Below, in pieces: positions 33,971 to 42,360 of a DNA stretch of 64,000 bases. Below the pieces are notes generated by a model. It searched no databases and was not told where the DNA came from. It saw only the letters and a program-made list of their open reading frames with translations. The stretch covers positions 62,001 through 126,000 of the forward strand of contig NZ_VTGY01000014.1 of the NCBI RefSeq assembly GCF_009729075.1, read 5' to 3'. The position numbers were made by a program, and so were the translations under genes. The stretch is from Mycolicibacterium sp. CBMA 226 (GTDB lineage Bacteria > Actinomycetota > Actinomycetes > Mycobacteriales > Mycobacteriaceae). Position 1 is the first letter of the stretch, and each line of letters starts with the position of its first letter.

Positions 33971-35170
33971 TCAGATCTGCCCATGATTCGGCGGTGCCAC
34001 GCCGGAAAGCTCCCACGCGCCGATGTGGTGGTACTTCCAGTCGACGGGATCGTGCACGCTGTGGGTACGGGCATTGCGCCAGTGTCGATCGAGGGCGTGC
34101 CGGCGGTCGGTTCCGCTCGCGCCGGTCAATGCGAACACCTGACTGGCGACGTCGACGGCCACGTCACTGGCAAAAGCTTTGGCCTGCGCGACCGCTATCG
34201 ATCCCCGTGCGGCCGCGTCGGGATCCGTCACTTCGAGGCCGACGTCTTCGAGTTCTCCTGCCGCCCAACGCAACAGTTCGACGGCCGCGCGCGTCCGGGT
34301 GGCGAGTTGCCCGAATCGAAGCAGAACGTGCGGGTCGTCGCTTGCGGCGTTGGCGCCTCCGTAGCGCACCGCCTCGAAGAAGGGGCGACTGCGAGTGCGG
34401 ACGAACTCAGCGGCATCGGCCAGGGCGCCCTCCGCGATGCCGGCTTCGATGGCTGCGTGGACCAGTTGGGCGCGTGCACCGAGCTGCTGCGGTTTCTCGA
34501 ATGCCGACCAATAGGGCACCACCAGATCGCCGTCTACGGTGACACCGTCCAGCGTGGTGGTTCCGCTCACCGTCGAGCGCTGCCCCATGGCGGTCCAGTC
34601 TTCGTCGATGGTCACCCCGGGCGCGTCACGTTCGACGAACGCCAGTACGAGACGATCGTCGGGATCGAGCGCGCTGACCGCCAGCCAACGAGAAGTGATG
34701 GCACCGGTGCAGTAGTACTTGGTGCCATCGACTCGCCAACGCGCGCCATCGCTGATGAGGCGAGTCTTCAGGTCCTGGGCATGATGGCCACCGCGCTCGG
34801 CGAGCACCGGGGCGATGCGTGCGCCTTCGACGACCGCGGGCAGGATGCGGGCCCGCTGCAGTGGCGTTCCGAGCAGGCGCAGGATGTCCACCGCAAGGTA
34901 ATGCCCCTGCGGAAGCTGGGCGAGGGCTGGATCCGCGGCCGCAATGATCCTGACGACGTCGGCCAGCGTTCGAGGCCCGAGCCCGTCACCGCCGTCGTCG
35001 ACCGGCACCGTCACAGCCGGCAGGCCGAGGCTGTCGAACGCGGCTGCTTCGGCGCGCGGCACCGCACCGACCCGATCACGCTCTGCTGCACCGGTTTTCA
35101 CTGCCGCCGCGAACTCCGCCGCGACAGCGACGACTTGCGCGTGGGTCCTGGGGGCCACGGTGCGCGCCAT
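33971..35170 (-). CDS. SfnB/DszC-like acyl-CoA-dehydrogenase-fold flavoprotein
   Basis: A protein of 399 residues with the acyl-CoA dehydrogenase fold, matching the SfnB/DszC branch of reduced-flavin monooxygenases that act on sulfur compounds rather than on acyl-CoA. The catalytic glutamate stretch of true dehydrogenases is not recognisable. Typical pieces are D-G-T-K-Y-Y-C-T-G-A and F-A-L-T-G-A-S-G-T. It begins two bases after the stop of ssuD, so the two are coupled. Role inferred: desulfonation or sulfone oxidation during sulfur limitation. Confidence 0.82.
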   Translation of the reverse strand: MARTVAPRTHAQVVAVAAEFAAAVKTGAAERDRVGAVPRAEAAAFDSLGLPAVTVPVDDGGDGLGPRTLADVVRIIAAADPALAQLPQGHYLAVDILRLLGTPLQRARILPAVVEGARIAPVLAERGGHHAQDLKTRLISDGARWRVDGTKYYCTGAITSRWLAVSALDPDDRLVLAFVERDAPGVTIDEDWTAMGQRSTVSGTTTLDGVTVDGDLVVPYWSAFEKPQQLGARAQLVHAAIEAGIAEGALADAAEFVRTRSRPFFEAVRYGGANAASDDPHVLLRFGQLATRTRAAVELLRWAAGELEDVGLEVTDPDAAARGSIAVAQAKAFASDVAVDVASQVFALTGASGTDRRHALDRHWRNARTHSVHDPVDWKYHHIGAWELSGVAPPNHGQI

Positions 35171-35172
35171 GG

Positions 35173-36306
35173 TCAGGAGAGCCGATCGGCGAGCAGGCCA
35201 CGCTCCGCGAGGATGGGAATGACGCCCTCGCCGAAGGCGAAGGCCTCTTCCAGGTGCGGATATCCGGACAGGATGAACTCGTCGAGGCCCAGCTCGTGAT
35301 ATTCGGCAATGCGGTCGGCGACCTGCTCATGACTGCCGACCAATGCGGTGCCGGCGCCGCCACGAACCAGACCGATACCGGCCCACAAGTTGGGCGACAC
35401 CTCCAGGTTGTCGGTCCGGCCGCCGTGCAGGGCGGACATCCGCCGCTGCCCCTCTGACTGTGAGTTGCGCTGAACCTGCTGAGCGCGACTGATGCTCTCG
35501 GCGTCAAGGCCCGCCAGCAACTTGTCGGCCTGCGCCCACGCCTCCTCTTCGGTGGGGCGGCTGATGACGTGCAGACGGATCCCGAACCGCAGTTCTCCGG
35601 CCGCCCGCCGCGGTCGACCGAGGTTCTTGACCTGGTGGCGCACCGCATCGAGCTTCTCGGCAACCTGAGCGGGCGGTTCACCCCACGTCAGGTACACGTC
35701 GGCGTGTTCGGCGGCCACTTCCAGTGCTTCGGCCGAGGATCCGCCCAGGTAGATGTCGGGCCAGGACTCGGCGGGGATGATCGTCGCGTTTTCGACGGAC
35801 AGGTGCTTGCCGGTGAAGGTGACGGGTTCGCCCGACCACAGCTGCCGGAAGATGGTGAGAAACTCGGCGGCCCGCTCGTAGCGCTCGGCCTTGCCGAGGT
35901 AGTCACCGAAGCGGCGCTGCTCGACGTCATCGCCGCCCGTGACGACGTTGAGCAGCAATCGATTCCGCGAGATCCGCTGATACGTGGCCGCGGCCTGGGC
36001 CACCAGGGTCGGCGCCTGCAACCCCGGCCGGAAGGCCACCAGATACTTGAAATGTTCGGTCCGCTGAGTCAGCGCGGCGGTGAACACCCAGGCGTCCTCG
36101 CACCAGCTACTGGTGGGGGTCAGTGCCCCGGTGAACCCGAGTTTCTCCGCGGCACCGGCCACCAGACTGAGGTAGTCGATGTCGGGGGCCCGATCCGCGC
36201 CGAAGGCGTCCGCCCGGCTGCCGGCGCCACCCACCGCGTTTCCGAGACTCAGGTCGGTGCGCGAGTCACCGTTGGTCGGCAGGAACCAGTGCAGAGTGAT
36301 TGCCAT
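35173..36306 (-). CDS. ssuD: FMNH2-dependent alkanesulfonate monooxygenase SsuD
   Basis: An LLM-class TIM-barrel enzyme of 377 residues. It uses reduced FMN and oxygen to cleave the C-S bond of alkanesulfonates and release sulfite. Stretches typical of SsuD are W-F-L-P-T-N-G-D, S-W-C-E-D-A-W, Y-L-T-W-G-E-P-P, F-G-I-R-L-H-V-I and N-L-W-A-G-I-G-L-V-R-G-G-A-G-T-A-L-V-G. The reductase SsuE and the SsuABC transporter are not in the window, so the MFS gene downstream may supply uptake. It is first in a three-gene minus-strand operon. Confidence 0.9.
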   Translation of the reverse strand: MAITLHWFLPTNGDSRTDLSLGNAVGGAGSRADAFGADRAPDIDYLSLVAGAAEKLGFTGALTPTSSWCEDAWVFTAALTQRTEHFKYLVAFRPGLQAPTLVAQAAATYQRISRNRLLLNVVTGGDDVEQRRFGDYLGKAERYERAAEFLTIFRQLWSGEPVTFTGKHLSVENATIIPAESWPDIYLGGSSAEALEVAAEHADVYLTWGEPPAQVAEKLDAVRHQVKNLGRPRRAAGELRFGIRLHVISRPTEEEAWAQADKLLAGLDAESISRAQQVQRNSQSEGQRRMSALHGGRTDNLEVSPNLWAGIGLVRGGAGTALVGSHEQVADRIAEYHELGLDEFILSGYPHLEEAFAFGEGVIPILAERGLLADRLS

Positions 36307-36639
36307 CGGTCTACCGCGAGAACTCGGAACGACGGTTGCGAGTTGTCGTGGTCAGAACAGGCATTGCTCAACTCCCGGGGACGTGATGCCACCACCAACG
36401 GAAGCGCAGTGGCGAAAATTCAGACGGTTCACTGCGGAATGTAGAGGCATGTAATGCCACCGGAAACTGCCTTCGATTCGGCTCGAGGTGCCGCGACCGG
36501 TTTGACCACTGAACGGGTGGGCGATTTCGCAAAAATCACTCTGATTCCAATACGCACGATCCAGCGGATCGCACGGCACCATCACCGATCGGTATTCCGC
36601 TGGCCGCACGCAGCGTGAGCCGAGGTCGGACGCGCGGCG
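36307..36639. other. Intergenic region upstream of ssuD
   Basis: About 333 bases with no supported gene. It must hold the ssuD promoter (minus strand). A short palindrome GGCAT-GTA-ATGCC lies at 36446-36458. I could not recognise a riboswitch. Confidence 0.5.
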
Positions 36640-38196
36640 CTAGACGAACGTCTGCGCCACAGCGGCGACGCGTTCCCGGTCGGCCGCGACCAGCCCGATT
36701 CGGGTCCGACGGTCCAAGATGTCGTCGGCGGTGAGCGCGCCCTCGTGCGTGACGGCGTATTCGAATTCGGCTCGGGTGACATCGATTCCGTCAGCCACCG
36801 GTTCGGTGGGACGGTCACAGGTCGCCGCGGCGAACACATTCGGTGCCTCCGCGCCATAGCGTGCCACCAGCGACTCCGGCAGCGCCGCAACATGATCGAC
36901 CGCCGCGGAGTTGTCGGGGGCACCGACCAGGGGCAGATTCCGGGTCCCGCACTCCCCCGCGCCGAGCCCGCGCAACGACACCGCCCGGTTCAGCACGTCC
37001 TCGGCCATGTACCGGTATTCGGTGAGCTTGCCGCCGATGACGCTGAGCACACCGTTACCGGATTCGACGACGGCGTGGTCGCGGGATACGTCGGCGGTGT
37101 TGCCCGCGCCGGTGTCGATCAGGGGCCGCAGCCCCGCATAGGCGCCCAGGACGTCGTCGTGCCCCAGGTTCGTCGCCAGCGCGGTGTTGACGGTGTCCAG
37201 CAGGAACGTGATCTCCGACGGCGTCGGTTGCGGCACATCGGGAATGGGACCGGGCGCGTCCTCGTCGGTGAGACCGAGGTAGACGCGACCGAGCTGCTCG
37301 GGCATGGCGAAGATGAACCGGTTGAGCTCGCCGGGGATCGGAACCGTCAGGGCCGCAGTCGGATTGCCGAACGCCGCGGCGTCGAAGACCAGGTGGGTGC
37401 CGCGGCTGGGCCGCAGCTTGATCGCGCCGTCGAGCTCGCCGGCCCATACGCCGGCGGCATTGATCACCGCTCGGGCCGTCACGTCGAAGGATTCCCCGGT
37501 CACTTGGTCGGTGAGGCGCACCGAGGTCCCGGTGGCGTCGGATGCCGCGACCCGGGTCAGGATGCGGGCGCCGTGCTGAGCGGCGGTGCGGGCCACCGCG
37601 GTGACCAGGCGGGCGTCGTCGATCAGTTGGCCGTCATAGGCGAGCAGAGCGCCGTCGAGTCCTTCGCGACGCACCGCGGGCACCAGTTCGGCGGCACGGG
37701 CCGCGTTGACGCGGCCCGACCGCGGCAGGACCGCAGCGGATGTACCGGCCAGCCGACGCAGGCCGTCCCCCGCGATGAAGCCGGTACGCACCAAAGCCCT
37801 TGAGGCGCGATTCATCTCAGGCAGCAATGGCACGAGCTGCGGCATGGCGTGCACGAGGTGGGGGGCGTTGCGGCTCATCAGGATGCCGCGTTCGATGGCG
37901 CTGCGCCGGGCAATGCCGACATTGCCGGTCGCCAGGTAGCGCAGCCCGCCGTGCACGAGTTTGGAACTCCACCGGCTGGTGCCGAACGCCAGGTCGTGCT
38001 TCTCCACGAGCACCGTCGACAGTCCGCGGGTCGCGGCGTCGAGCGCGATACCGACGCCTGTGATGCCGCCGCCGATGACGACGACGTCGACGCGGTCGCC
38101 GTCGGCCAGAGCCGTCAGCTCGGCGGTACGGCGGGCCGCGTTGAGCGCGCTGCGGCGAGCCGCATCAATGGGACTGCGATCGGGAGTGCCAGTCAT
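36640..38196 (-). CDS. glpD: Aerobic glycerol-3-phosphate dehydrogenase
   Basis: An FAD enzyme of 518 residues that oxidises sn-glycerol 3-phosphate to dihydroxyacetone phosphate at the membrane and feeds the quinone pool. The FAD site is G-G-G-I-T-G-V-G near residue 42. Further family strings are F-G-T-S-R-W-S-S-K-L-V-H-G-G-L-R-Y-L and the C-terminal D-I-L-D-R-R-T-R. I chose the ATG at 38194-38196, which overlaps the stop of the upstream tetR gene (ATGA), so the repressor and enzyme are coupled. In M. tuberculosis the equivalent is glpD1 next to Rv2250c. Confidence 0.94.
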   Translation of the reverse strand: MTGTPDRSPIDAARRSALNAARRTAELTALADGDRVDVVVIGGGITGVGIALDAATRGLSTVLVEKHDLAFGTSRWSSKLVHGGLRYLATGNVGIARRSAIERGILMSRNAPHLVHAMPQLVPLLPEMNRASRALVRTGFIAGDGLRRLAGTSAAVLPRSGRVNAARAAELVPAVRREGLDGALLAYDGQLIDDARLVTAVARTAAQHGARILTRVAASDATGTSVRLTDQVTGESFDVTARAVINAAGVWAGELDGAIKLRPSRGTHLVFDAAAFGNPTAALTVPIPGELNRFIFAMPEQLGRVYLGLTDEDAPGPIPDVPQPTPSEITFLLDTVNTALATNLGHDDVLGAYAGLRPLIDTGAGNTADVSRDHAVVESGNGVLSVIGGKLTEYRYMAEDVLNRAVSLRGLGAGECGTRNLPLVGAPDNSAAVDHVAALPESLVARYGAEAPNVFAAATCDRPTEPVADGIDVTRAEFEYAVTHEGALTADDILDRRTRIGLVAADRERVAAVAQTFV

Positions 38197-38786
38197 GGCT
38201 TCAGGTATCCGTTCAGGGAGTGGGCGAGTTCGATGTCCAGCGCGGCGACGTCGAGGACGGGCGCGACCATCTGCGCCGACTGGATGGCCGACTGGACGAT
38301 CAGCAGGCACATGGCGGCGAGCTGCTGCGGATCGCCGGGCCGCACACTGCCGTCGGCCTGCGCCGTGGCCAACGCGGCGGCCAGCACTTCCAGGAGGATC
38401 TGCTGGCTGGTACCCATCCGCTGAGCGATGTACACCATCGCCAGCGCGGGTGCGCTGCTCAGCACGGACATGATGACCTCGTCGGCGCGCAGCCGCTCCG
38501 CCATGCCGACCATCCGCTTGACGATCGCCTCCCGGTCGGTGCCGCTGACGGTCACTTCATTGAGCGAGTTGGTGATTCGTGCCGTCAGCAACGCCGCGAG
38601 AATCGCCTGCGTGTCCGGCCAGCGCCGGTATACCGTCGGCCGGCTGACGCCGGCCCGTCGCGCGATCTCGGCCAACGTCACGCGATCCACTCCGTAGGCG
38701 ATCACGCAGTCAGCCGCAGCCTCGATGATTCGGGCATCAACGGAAGCCGTGGCATCCGGAGAATCATCGTTACTGATTGACATCAT
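38193..38786 (-). CDS. TetR-family regulator
   Basis: About 197 residues. The N-terminal helix-turn-helix reads V-T-L-A-E-I-A-R-R-A-G-V-S-R-P-T-V-Y-R-R-W, classic TetR. The ligand domain is mostly Ala/Leu. Two adjacent ATG codons (38781-38786) are likely starts; the longer frame would overlap the divergent gene. It is transcribed with glpD and divergently from the flavoprotein-dagK pair, with only 17 bases between start codons, so it probably controls both directions. Confidence 0.9.
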   Translation of the reverse strand: MMSISNDDSPDATASVDARIIEAAADCVIAYGVDRVTLAEIARRAGVSRPTVYRRWPDTQAILAALLTARITNSLNEVTVSGTDREAIVKRMVGMAERLRADEVIMSVLSSAPALAMVYIAQRMGTSQQILLEVLAAALATAQADGSVRPGDPQQLAAMCLLIVQSAIQSAQMVAPVLDVAALDIELAHSLNGYLKP

Positions 38787-38806
38787 GTGTAATACTGTAA
38801 CGCATG
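38781..38806. promoter_or_regulatory. Divergent promoter/operator between tetR-glpD and flavoprotein-dagK
   Basis: Only 17 bases separate the two ATGs. They contain GTAATACTGTAAC, a pseudo-palindrome around its central base, flanked by CATG on each side. TACTGT at 38793-38798 fits a TANNNT minus-10 box placed for a leaderless transcript of the plus-strand gene. TetR bound here would block both promoters. Confidence 0.5.
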
Positions 38807-40417
38807 ACCGGAACACGTGACCACATCGAACCGCCGATGAAGTGGAACGCCTGGGGTGACCCCGCTGCAGCCAAACCGCTGTCCGACGGCATCCGCGGTC
38901 TGCTGACCGCGGCCCTCGGCATCGACGCCACCCCGGCCGACGAGTTGGAGGCCGATCAGGTCACGTTGCGCCCCTCCGCCCTGCCAGAAACCGACCGGTC
39001 CGCGCTGGCAGCCATCGTCGGCGACGAGTTCTGCCGCACCGACCATCACGACCGCCTGCTGCGGGCCGGCGGCAAGTCGACACTGGACCTGTTGCGCCGC
39101 AAGGACACCGACGAGCAGGACGCACCGGACGCGATCCTGCTTCCGGGTACCGAGGACCAGATCGCCCGAGTACTGCAGTACTGCACCGAGCACCGCATCG
39201 CGGTCGTCCCGTTCGGTGGCGGCACCAGCGTGGTCGGCGGCCTGGACCCGATCCGGGACGGCTTCAACGCCGTCGTGTCGCTCGACCTGCGCCGCCTGGA
39301 CCGGCTCGTCGCCCTCGACAAGGAGTCCGGCGAAGCCGAGCTCGAGGCCGGCGTCACCGGTCCGCAGGCCGAGGAACTGCTTGGCGCGGAAGGCTTTTCC
39401 CTCGGCCACTTCCCGCAGAGCTTCGAGTTCGCGACCATCGGCGGGTTCGCCGCGACGCGGTCGTCGGGCCAGAACTCGGCTGGTTACAGCCGCTTCGACG
39501 ACATGGTGCGCGGGCTGACGGTCGTCACCCCCGCCGGCGTCCTCGACCTCGGCCGCGCACCCGCATCGGCGGCAGGCCCCGACCTGCGCCAGCTGATCGT
39601 CGGTTCGGAAGGCACATTCGGCGTCATCACCCGGGTGCGGGTACGCGTACACCCGGTGCCCGAGACCACCCGCTACGAGGCCTGGTCCTTCCCCGACTTC
39701 GCCACGGGCGCTGCCGCTTTGCGTGCCGTCGTCCAGACCGGCACCGGCCCGACGGTCATCCGGTTGTCCGATGAGGTCGAGACCGGCATCAATCTCGCGA
39801 CCACCGAGAGCATCGGCGAGCAGACCATCACCGGCGGCTGCCTGGCGATCACTCTGTTCGAAGGCTCGGCTGCGCACACCGAGAGCCGCCACCACGAGAC
39901 CCGCGCGCTGCTCGCCGCCCAGGGCGGCACGTCACTCGGCGAGGCTCCGGCACGCGCCTGGCAGCACGGCCGGTTCGGCGCCCCGTACCTGCGTGACTCG
40001 CTGCTGGCGGCGGGCGCGCTGTGCGAGACCCTGGAGACGGCGACCACGTGGTCCAACGTGCCGGCGCTCAAAGCGGCCGTCACCGAGGCATTGACCACGT
40101 CGCTACAGGAAAGCGGCACACCGGCTTTGGTGATGTGCCACATCTCGCACGTCTACCCGACCGGCGCCTCGCTGTACTTCACCGTCGTGGCCGGCCAGCG
40201 CAGCAACCCGATCGAGCAGTGGCGCAAGGCGAAAACCGCTGCGTCCGAGGCAATGGTGCGCTGCGGCGCCACCATCACCCACCACCACGCGGTCGGCGCC
40301 GACCACAAGCCGTGGATGACCGCCGAGGTCGGCGACCTGGGCGTGGAGGTACTGCGCGCCGTCAAGAACGTGCTCGACCCTGGTGGAATCCTCAACCCGG
40401 GCAAGCTGATCCCGTGA
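38804..40417 (+). CDS. FAD-linked oxidase, alkyl-DHAP-synthase-like (Rv2251-like)
   Basis: A protein of 537 residues with a VAO/PCMH-type FAD-binding domain (F-G-G-G-T-S-V-V-G-G, then FPQSFEFATIGGFAATRSSG, LIVGSEGTFGVITRV) and a C-terminal FAD-oxidase domain ending V-L-D-P-G-G-I-L-N-P-G-K-L. The best relatives I know are alkyl-dihydroxyacetonephosphate synthases and D-lactate/glycolate oxidases. The ATG lies at the start of a probable leaderless mRNA. Its stop overlaps the dagK start (GTGA). With glpD divergent and dagK following, a role in glycerol-ether or glycerophosphate lipid metabolism is plausible. The exact reaction is not shown. Confidence 0.85.
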   Translation: MTGTRDHIEPPMKWNAWGDPAAAKPLSDGIRGLLTAALGIDATPADELEADQVTLRPSALPETDRSALAAIVGDEFCRTDHHDRLLRAGGKSTLDLLRRKDTDEQDAPDAILLPGTEDQIARVLQYCTEHRIAVVPFGGGTSVVGGLDPIRDGFNAVVSLDLRRLDRLVALDKESGEAELEAGVTGPQAEELLGAEGFSLGHFPQSFEFATIGGFAATRSSGQNSAGYSRFDDMVRGLTVVTPAGVLDLGRAPASAAGPDLRQLIVGSEGTFGVITRVRVRVHPVPETTRYEAWSFPDFATGAAALRAVVQTGTGPTVIRLSDEVETGINLATTESIGEQTITGGCLAITLFEGSAAHTESRHHETRALLAAQGGTSLGEAPARAWQHGRFGAPYLRDSLLAAGALCETLETATTWSNVPALKAAVTEALTTSLQESGTPALVMCHISHVYPTGASLYFTVVAGQRSNPIEQWRKAKTAASEAMVRCGATITHHHAVGADHKPWMTAEVGDLGVEVLRAVKNVLDPGGILNPGKLIP

Positions 40418-41313
40418 GCACACCCCGGCGAGTCACGCTCCTGACCAACCCGTCGTCCGGCCAGGGACGGGGCTCCGCGGCGGCGCAGCGCGCCGTGGTG
40501 CGGCTGCAACGCCGCGGCGTCGACGTGGTCGAGCTGATCGGATCCGACGCCGCCCATGCCCGCCAACTACTCGACGAGGCACTTGATCATGGCACCGACG
40601 CGGTGGTGGTGGCCGGCGGCGACGGCATCATTTCCCTTGCGCTGCAAGCGCTTGCACAGCGTGAGGTGCCCCTGGGGATCATCCCCGCCGGGACCGGCAA
40701 TGACCACGCCCGAGAGTTCGGGATTCCACGGGATGATCCCGAGGCCGCCGCGGACATCGTGGCGACGGGTCGCACGCGAACCATCGATCTGGGCCGGATC
40801 GACGGAGCCGACGGCACGCTGCGGTGGTTCGGCACGGTGATGTCGGCGGGCTTCGACTCGCTGGTCACCGACCGCGCCAATCGGATGACGTGGCCACGGG
40901 GCCGGATGCGGTACAACGCGGCCATGCTGGTGGAGCTGTCGCAGTTGCGGCTGCTGCAGTGCCGCGTAAGTTTCGACGGGGGCCCCGAGGAGGAGATGCC
41001 CGTGACGCTGGCGACGTTCGGCAATGGCCGGAGCTACGGGGGCGGCATGCTGATCTGCCCGGGTGCCGACCTCAACGACGGCCTGCTCGATGTCACGATG
41101 GCCGCCTCGGCATCGCGATCCAAGCTGATCCGGCTGTTCCCCACGGTCTTCAAGGGCACGCACGTCCACCTCGACGAGGTCACCACGAGGCGGGCCCACA
41201 CCGTCACCATCGACGTACCCGGCATAAACGCCTACGCCGACGGCGAATTCGTCTGTCCGCTGCCGGTGACGGTGTCTGCCGTACCGGACGCGCTGCGGGT
41301 CCTGGTTCCGTAG
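40414..41313 (+). CDS. dagK: Diacylglycerol/lipid kinase (DagK, Rv2252-like)
   Basis: A lipid kinase of 299 residues with the DAGK catalytic domain. It has LTNPSSGQGRG at the start, the nucleotide motif V-V-A-G-G-D-G-I-I, and I-P-A-G-T-G-N-D-H-A-R-E-F-G-I-P. It should phosphorylate diacylglycerol or a related lipid to the phosphatidate used in phospholipid and PIM synthesis. The GTG at 40414 overlaps the stop of the flavoprotein gene. Rv2252, at the matching place in M. tuberculosis, is described as a diacylglycerol kinase. The frame is open for 130 codons upstream but that part lies inside the previous gene. Confidence 0.9.
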   Translation: MSTPRRVTLLTNPSSGQGRGSAAAQRAVVRLQRRGVDVVELIGSDAAHARQLLDEALDHGTDAVVVAGGDGIISLALQALAQREVPLGIIPAGTGNDHAREFGIPRDDPEAAADIVATGRTRTIDLGRIDGADGTLRWFGTVMSAGFDSLVTDRANRMTWPRGRMRYNAAMLVELSQLRLLQCRVSFDGGPEEEMPVTLATFGNGRSYGGGMLICPGADLNDGLLDVTMAASASRSKLIRLFPTVFKGTHVHLDEVTTRRAHTVTIDVPGINAYADGEFVCPLPVTVSAVPDALRVLVP

Positions 41314-41323
41314 CCTGGAGCGC

Positions 41324-41620
41324 GTGGACTGGGAGTTCGAAGCCGAGGTGTTCCAATGGCGTGGTCCCGCACCGTATTTCTTCGTGGCCACGCCGGACGA
41401 CGTCGATGCGTTCCTGCACGACCACATTGGCGAACTGACCTATGGCTGGGGTGTCATCCCCGCGCGGGTGCGCATCGGCGGCACCGAGGTGCAGACCTCA
41501 TTGATGCCGAAAGACGATGTGTACCTGGTGCCACTCAAGGTGGCGCTGCGACGGGCCGAAGCCATCGACGACGGCGACGTCGTGTCGGTGCGCCTGTCGG
41601 TGACCTTCAGTCCTGCGTAG
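41324..41620 (+). CDS. DUF1905 domain protein
   Basis: A small protein of 98 residues that matches the DUF1905 family, a beta-rich fold of unknown role. It has F-E-A-E-V-F-Q-W-R-G-P-A-P-Y-F-F-V at the start, I-P-A-R-V-R-I-G-G-T in the middle, and D-D-V-Y-L-V-P-L-K near the end. The start is a GTG ten bases after dagK, so it may belong to that operon. Its 3' end overlaps the convergent tetR gene by 14 bases. Confidence 0.82.
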   Translation: MDWEFEAEVFQWRGPAPYFFVATPDDVDAFLHDHIGELTYGWGVIPARVRIGGTEVQTSLMPKDDVYLVPLKVALRRAEAIDDGDVVSVRLSVTFSPA

Positions 41621-42245
41621 CCGCCAGCAGCGCAAGCAGATTCATCAATCGGGTGATGGCACCGGTCACCGGCCGGGCCGGCAGCGTCGGATCGATCGCG
41701 CGCTGAATACCCAGACCGATGCCGGCACTGAGAAACAGGTTGCCGACGTCTTCCAAGCTGTCGATCACCCCGGCTGCGACCAATTGCTCTTCGGCGAGCC
41801 CCAAATCGTCTGACAGCGAACGCAATACCTCGATGACCATCTGGGCCCCTTCGTTGCGCAGATCGGTGATCATCCGCCCCAGCTCGGGGTCGTTGCGCGA
41901 GAGCACCACGAATTCGAGTTCGAGCATCGTCCAGCCCACGTCGCCTGCGGTGCGTTCCAGCCAGGCATTCACCGCCTCGACCCGGCTCGGGACGTCGGCA
42001 TCCGACATCGCCAGCTCGGACATCTCGGAGAACTTGTCTCGGTGAATGGCCTCCAACACTTCCCGGCACAAAACCGGCTTGCTGCCGAAGTTCGAATACA
42101 CCGCGCCCTTGCTGTAGCCGGCGTCATCTGCGATGTCCTCGAGGCTGGTGGACGCATATCCGTGCGTGAGGAACCGCGCCTTAGCCGCGTCGAGTAGTTC
42201 GGCGCGCGTCTGCTCCTGACGCTGCGCCCTGGTCAGTCGCGGCAT
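41607..42245 (-). CDS. TetR-family regulator of the SDR-patatin-BVMO operon (probable)
   Basis: A protein of 212 residues with an N-terminal TetR helix-turn-helix (S-L-E-D-I-A-D-D-A-G-Y-S-K-G-A-V-Y-S-N-F). The effector domain ends in a Leu/Ala-rich helix. It is divergent from the SDR-patatin-BVMO operon, with a 115-base gap that holds a 25-base near-palindrome. This makes it the likely repressor of that operon, probably released by a ketone, lactone or lipid. The ligand is unknown. Confidence 0.9.
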   Translation of the reverse strand: MPRLTRAQRQEQTRAELLDAAKARFLTHGYASTSLEDIADDAGYSKGAVYSNFGSKPVLCREVLEAIHRDKFSEMSELAMSDADVPSRVEAVNAWLERTAGDVGWTMLELEFVVLSRNDPELGRMITDLRNEGAQMVIEVLRSLSDDLGLAEEQLVAAGVIDSLEDVGNLFLSAGIGLGIQRAIDPTLPARPVTGAITRLMNLLALLAATQD

Positions 42246-42296
42246 GAGTTGATATTAGTGGTTTGCGATACCCGGAGTACTAGCTTTACTCGAGGG

Positions 42297-42321
42297 ATTC
42301 GGATACCGTGGGTATTCGAAT
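42297..42321. promoter_or_regulatory. 25-bp near-palindrome, candidate TetR operator
   Basis: ATTCGGATACC (42297-42307), GTG, GGTATTCGAAT (42311-42321): eleven-base arms with one mismatch. A further partial half-site, GCGATACCC, lies at 42266-42274. It is 40 bases before the SDR start and 52 bases from the tetR start, a standard place for a shared operator. Confidence 0.75.
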
Positions 42322-42360
42322 GGGCCGGCAAGGCTTCTACCAGCAGATACGAGGCTATCG

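Noticed and set aside
32284..34074. 596-codon minus-strand frame
   Set aside because: Overlaps the MFS gene and the LysR gene out of frame; the composition is not protein-like.
36352..36609. 85-codon minus-strand frame upstream of ssuD
   Set aside because: No family resemblance, no ribosome site, and it occupies the ssuD promoter region.
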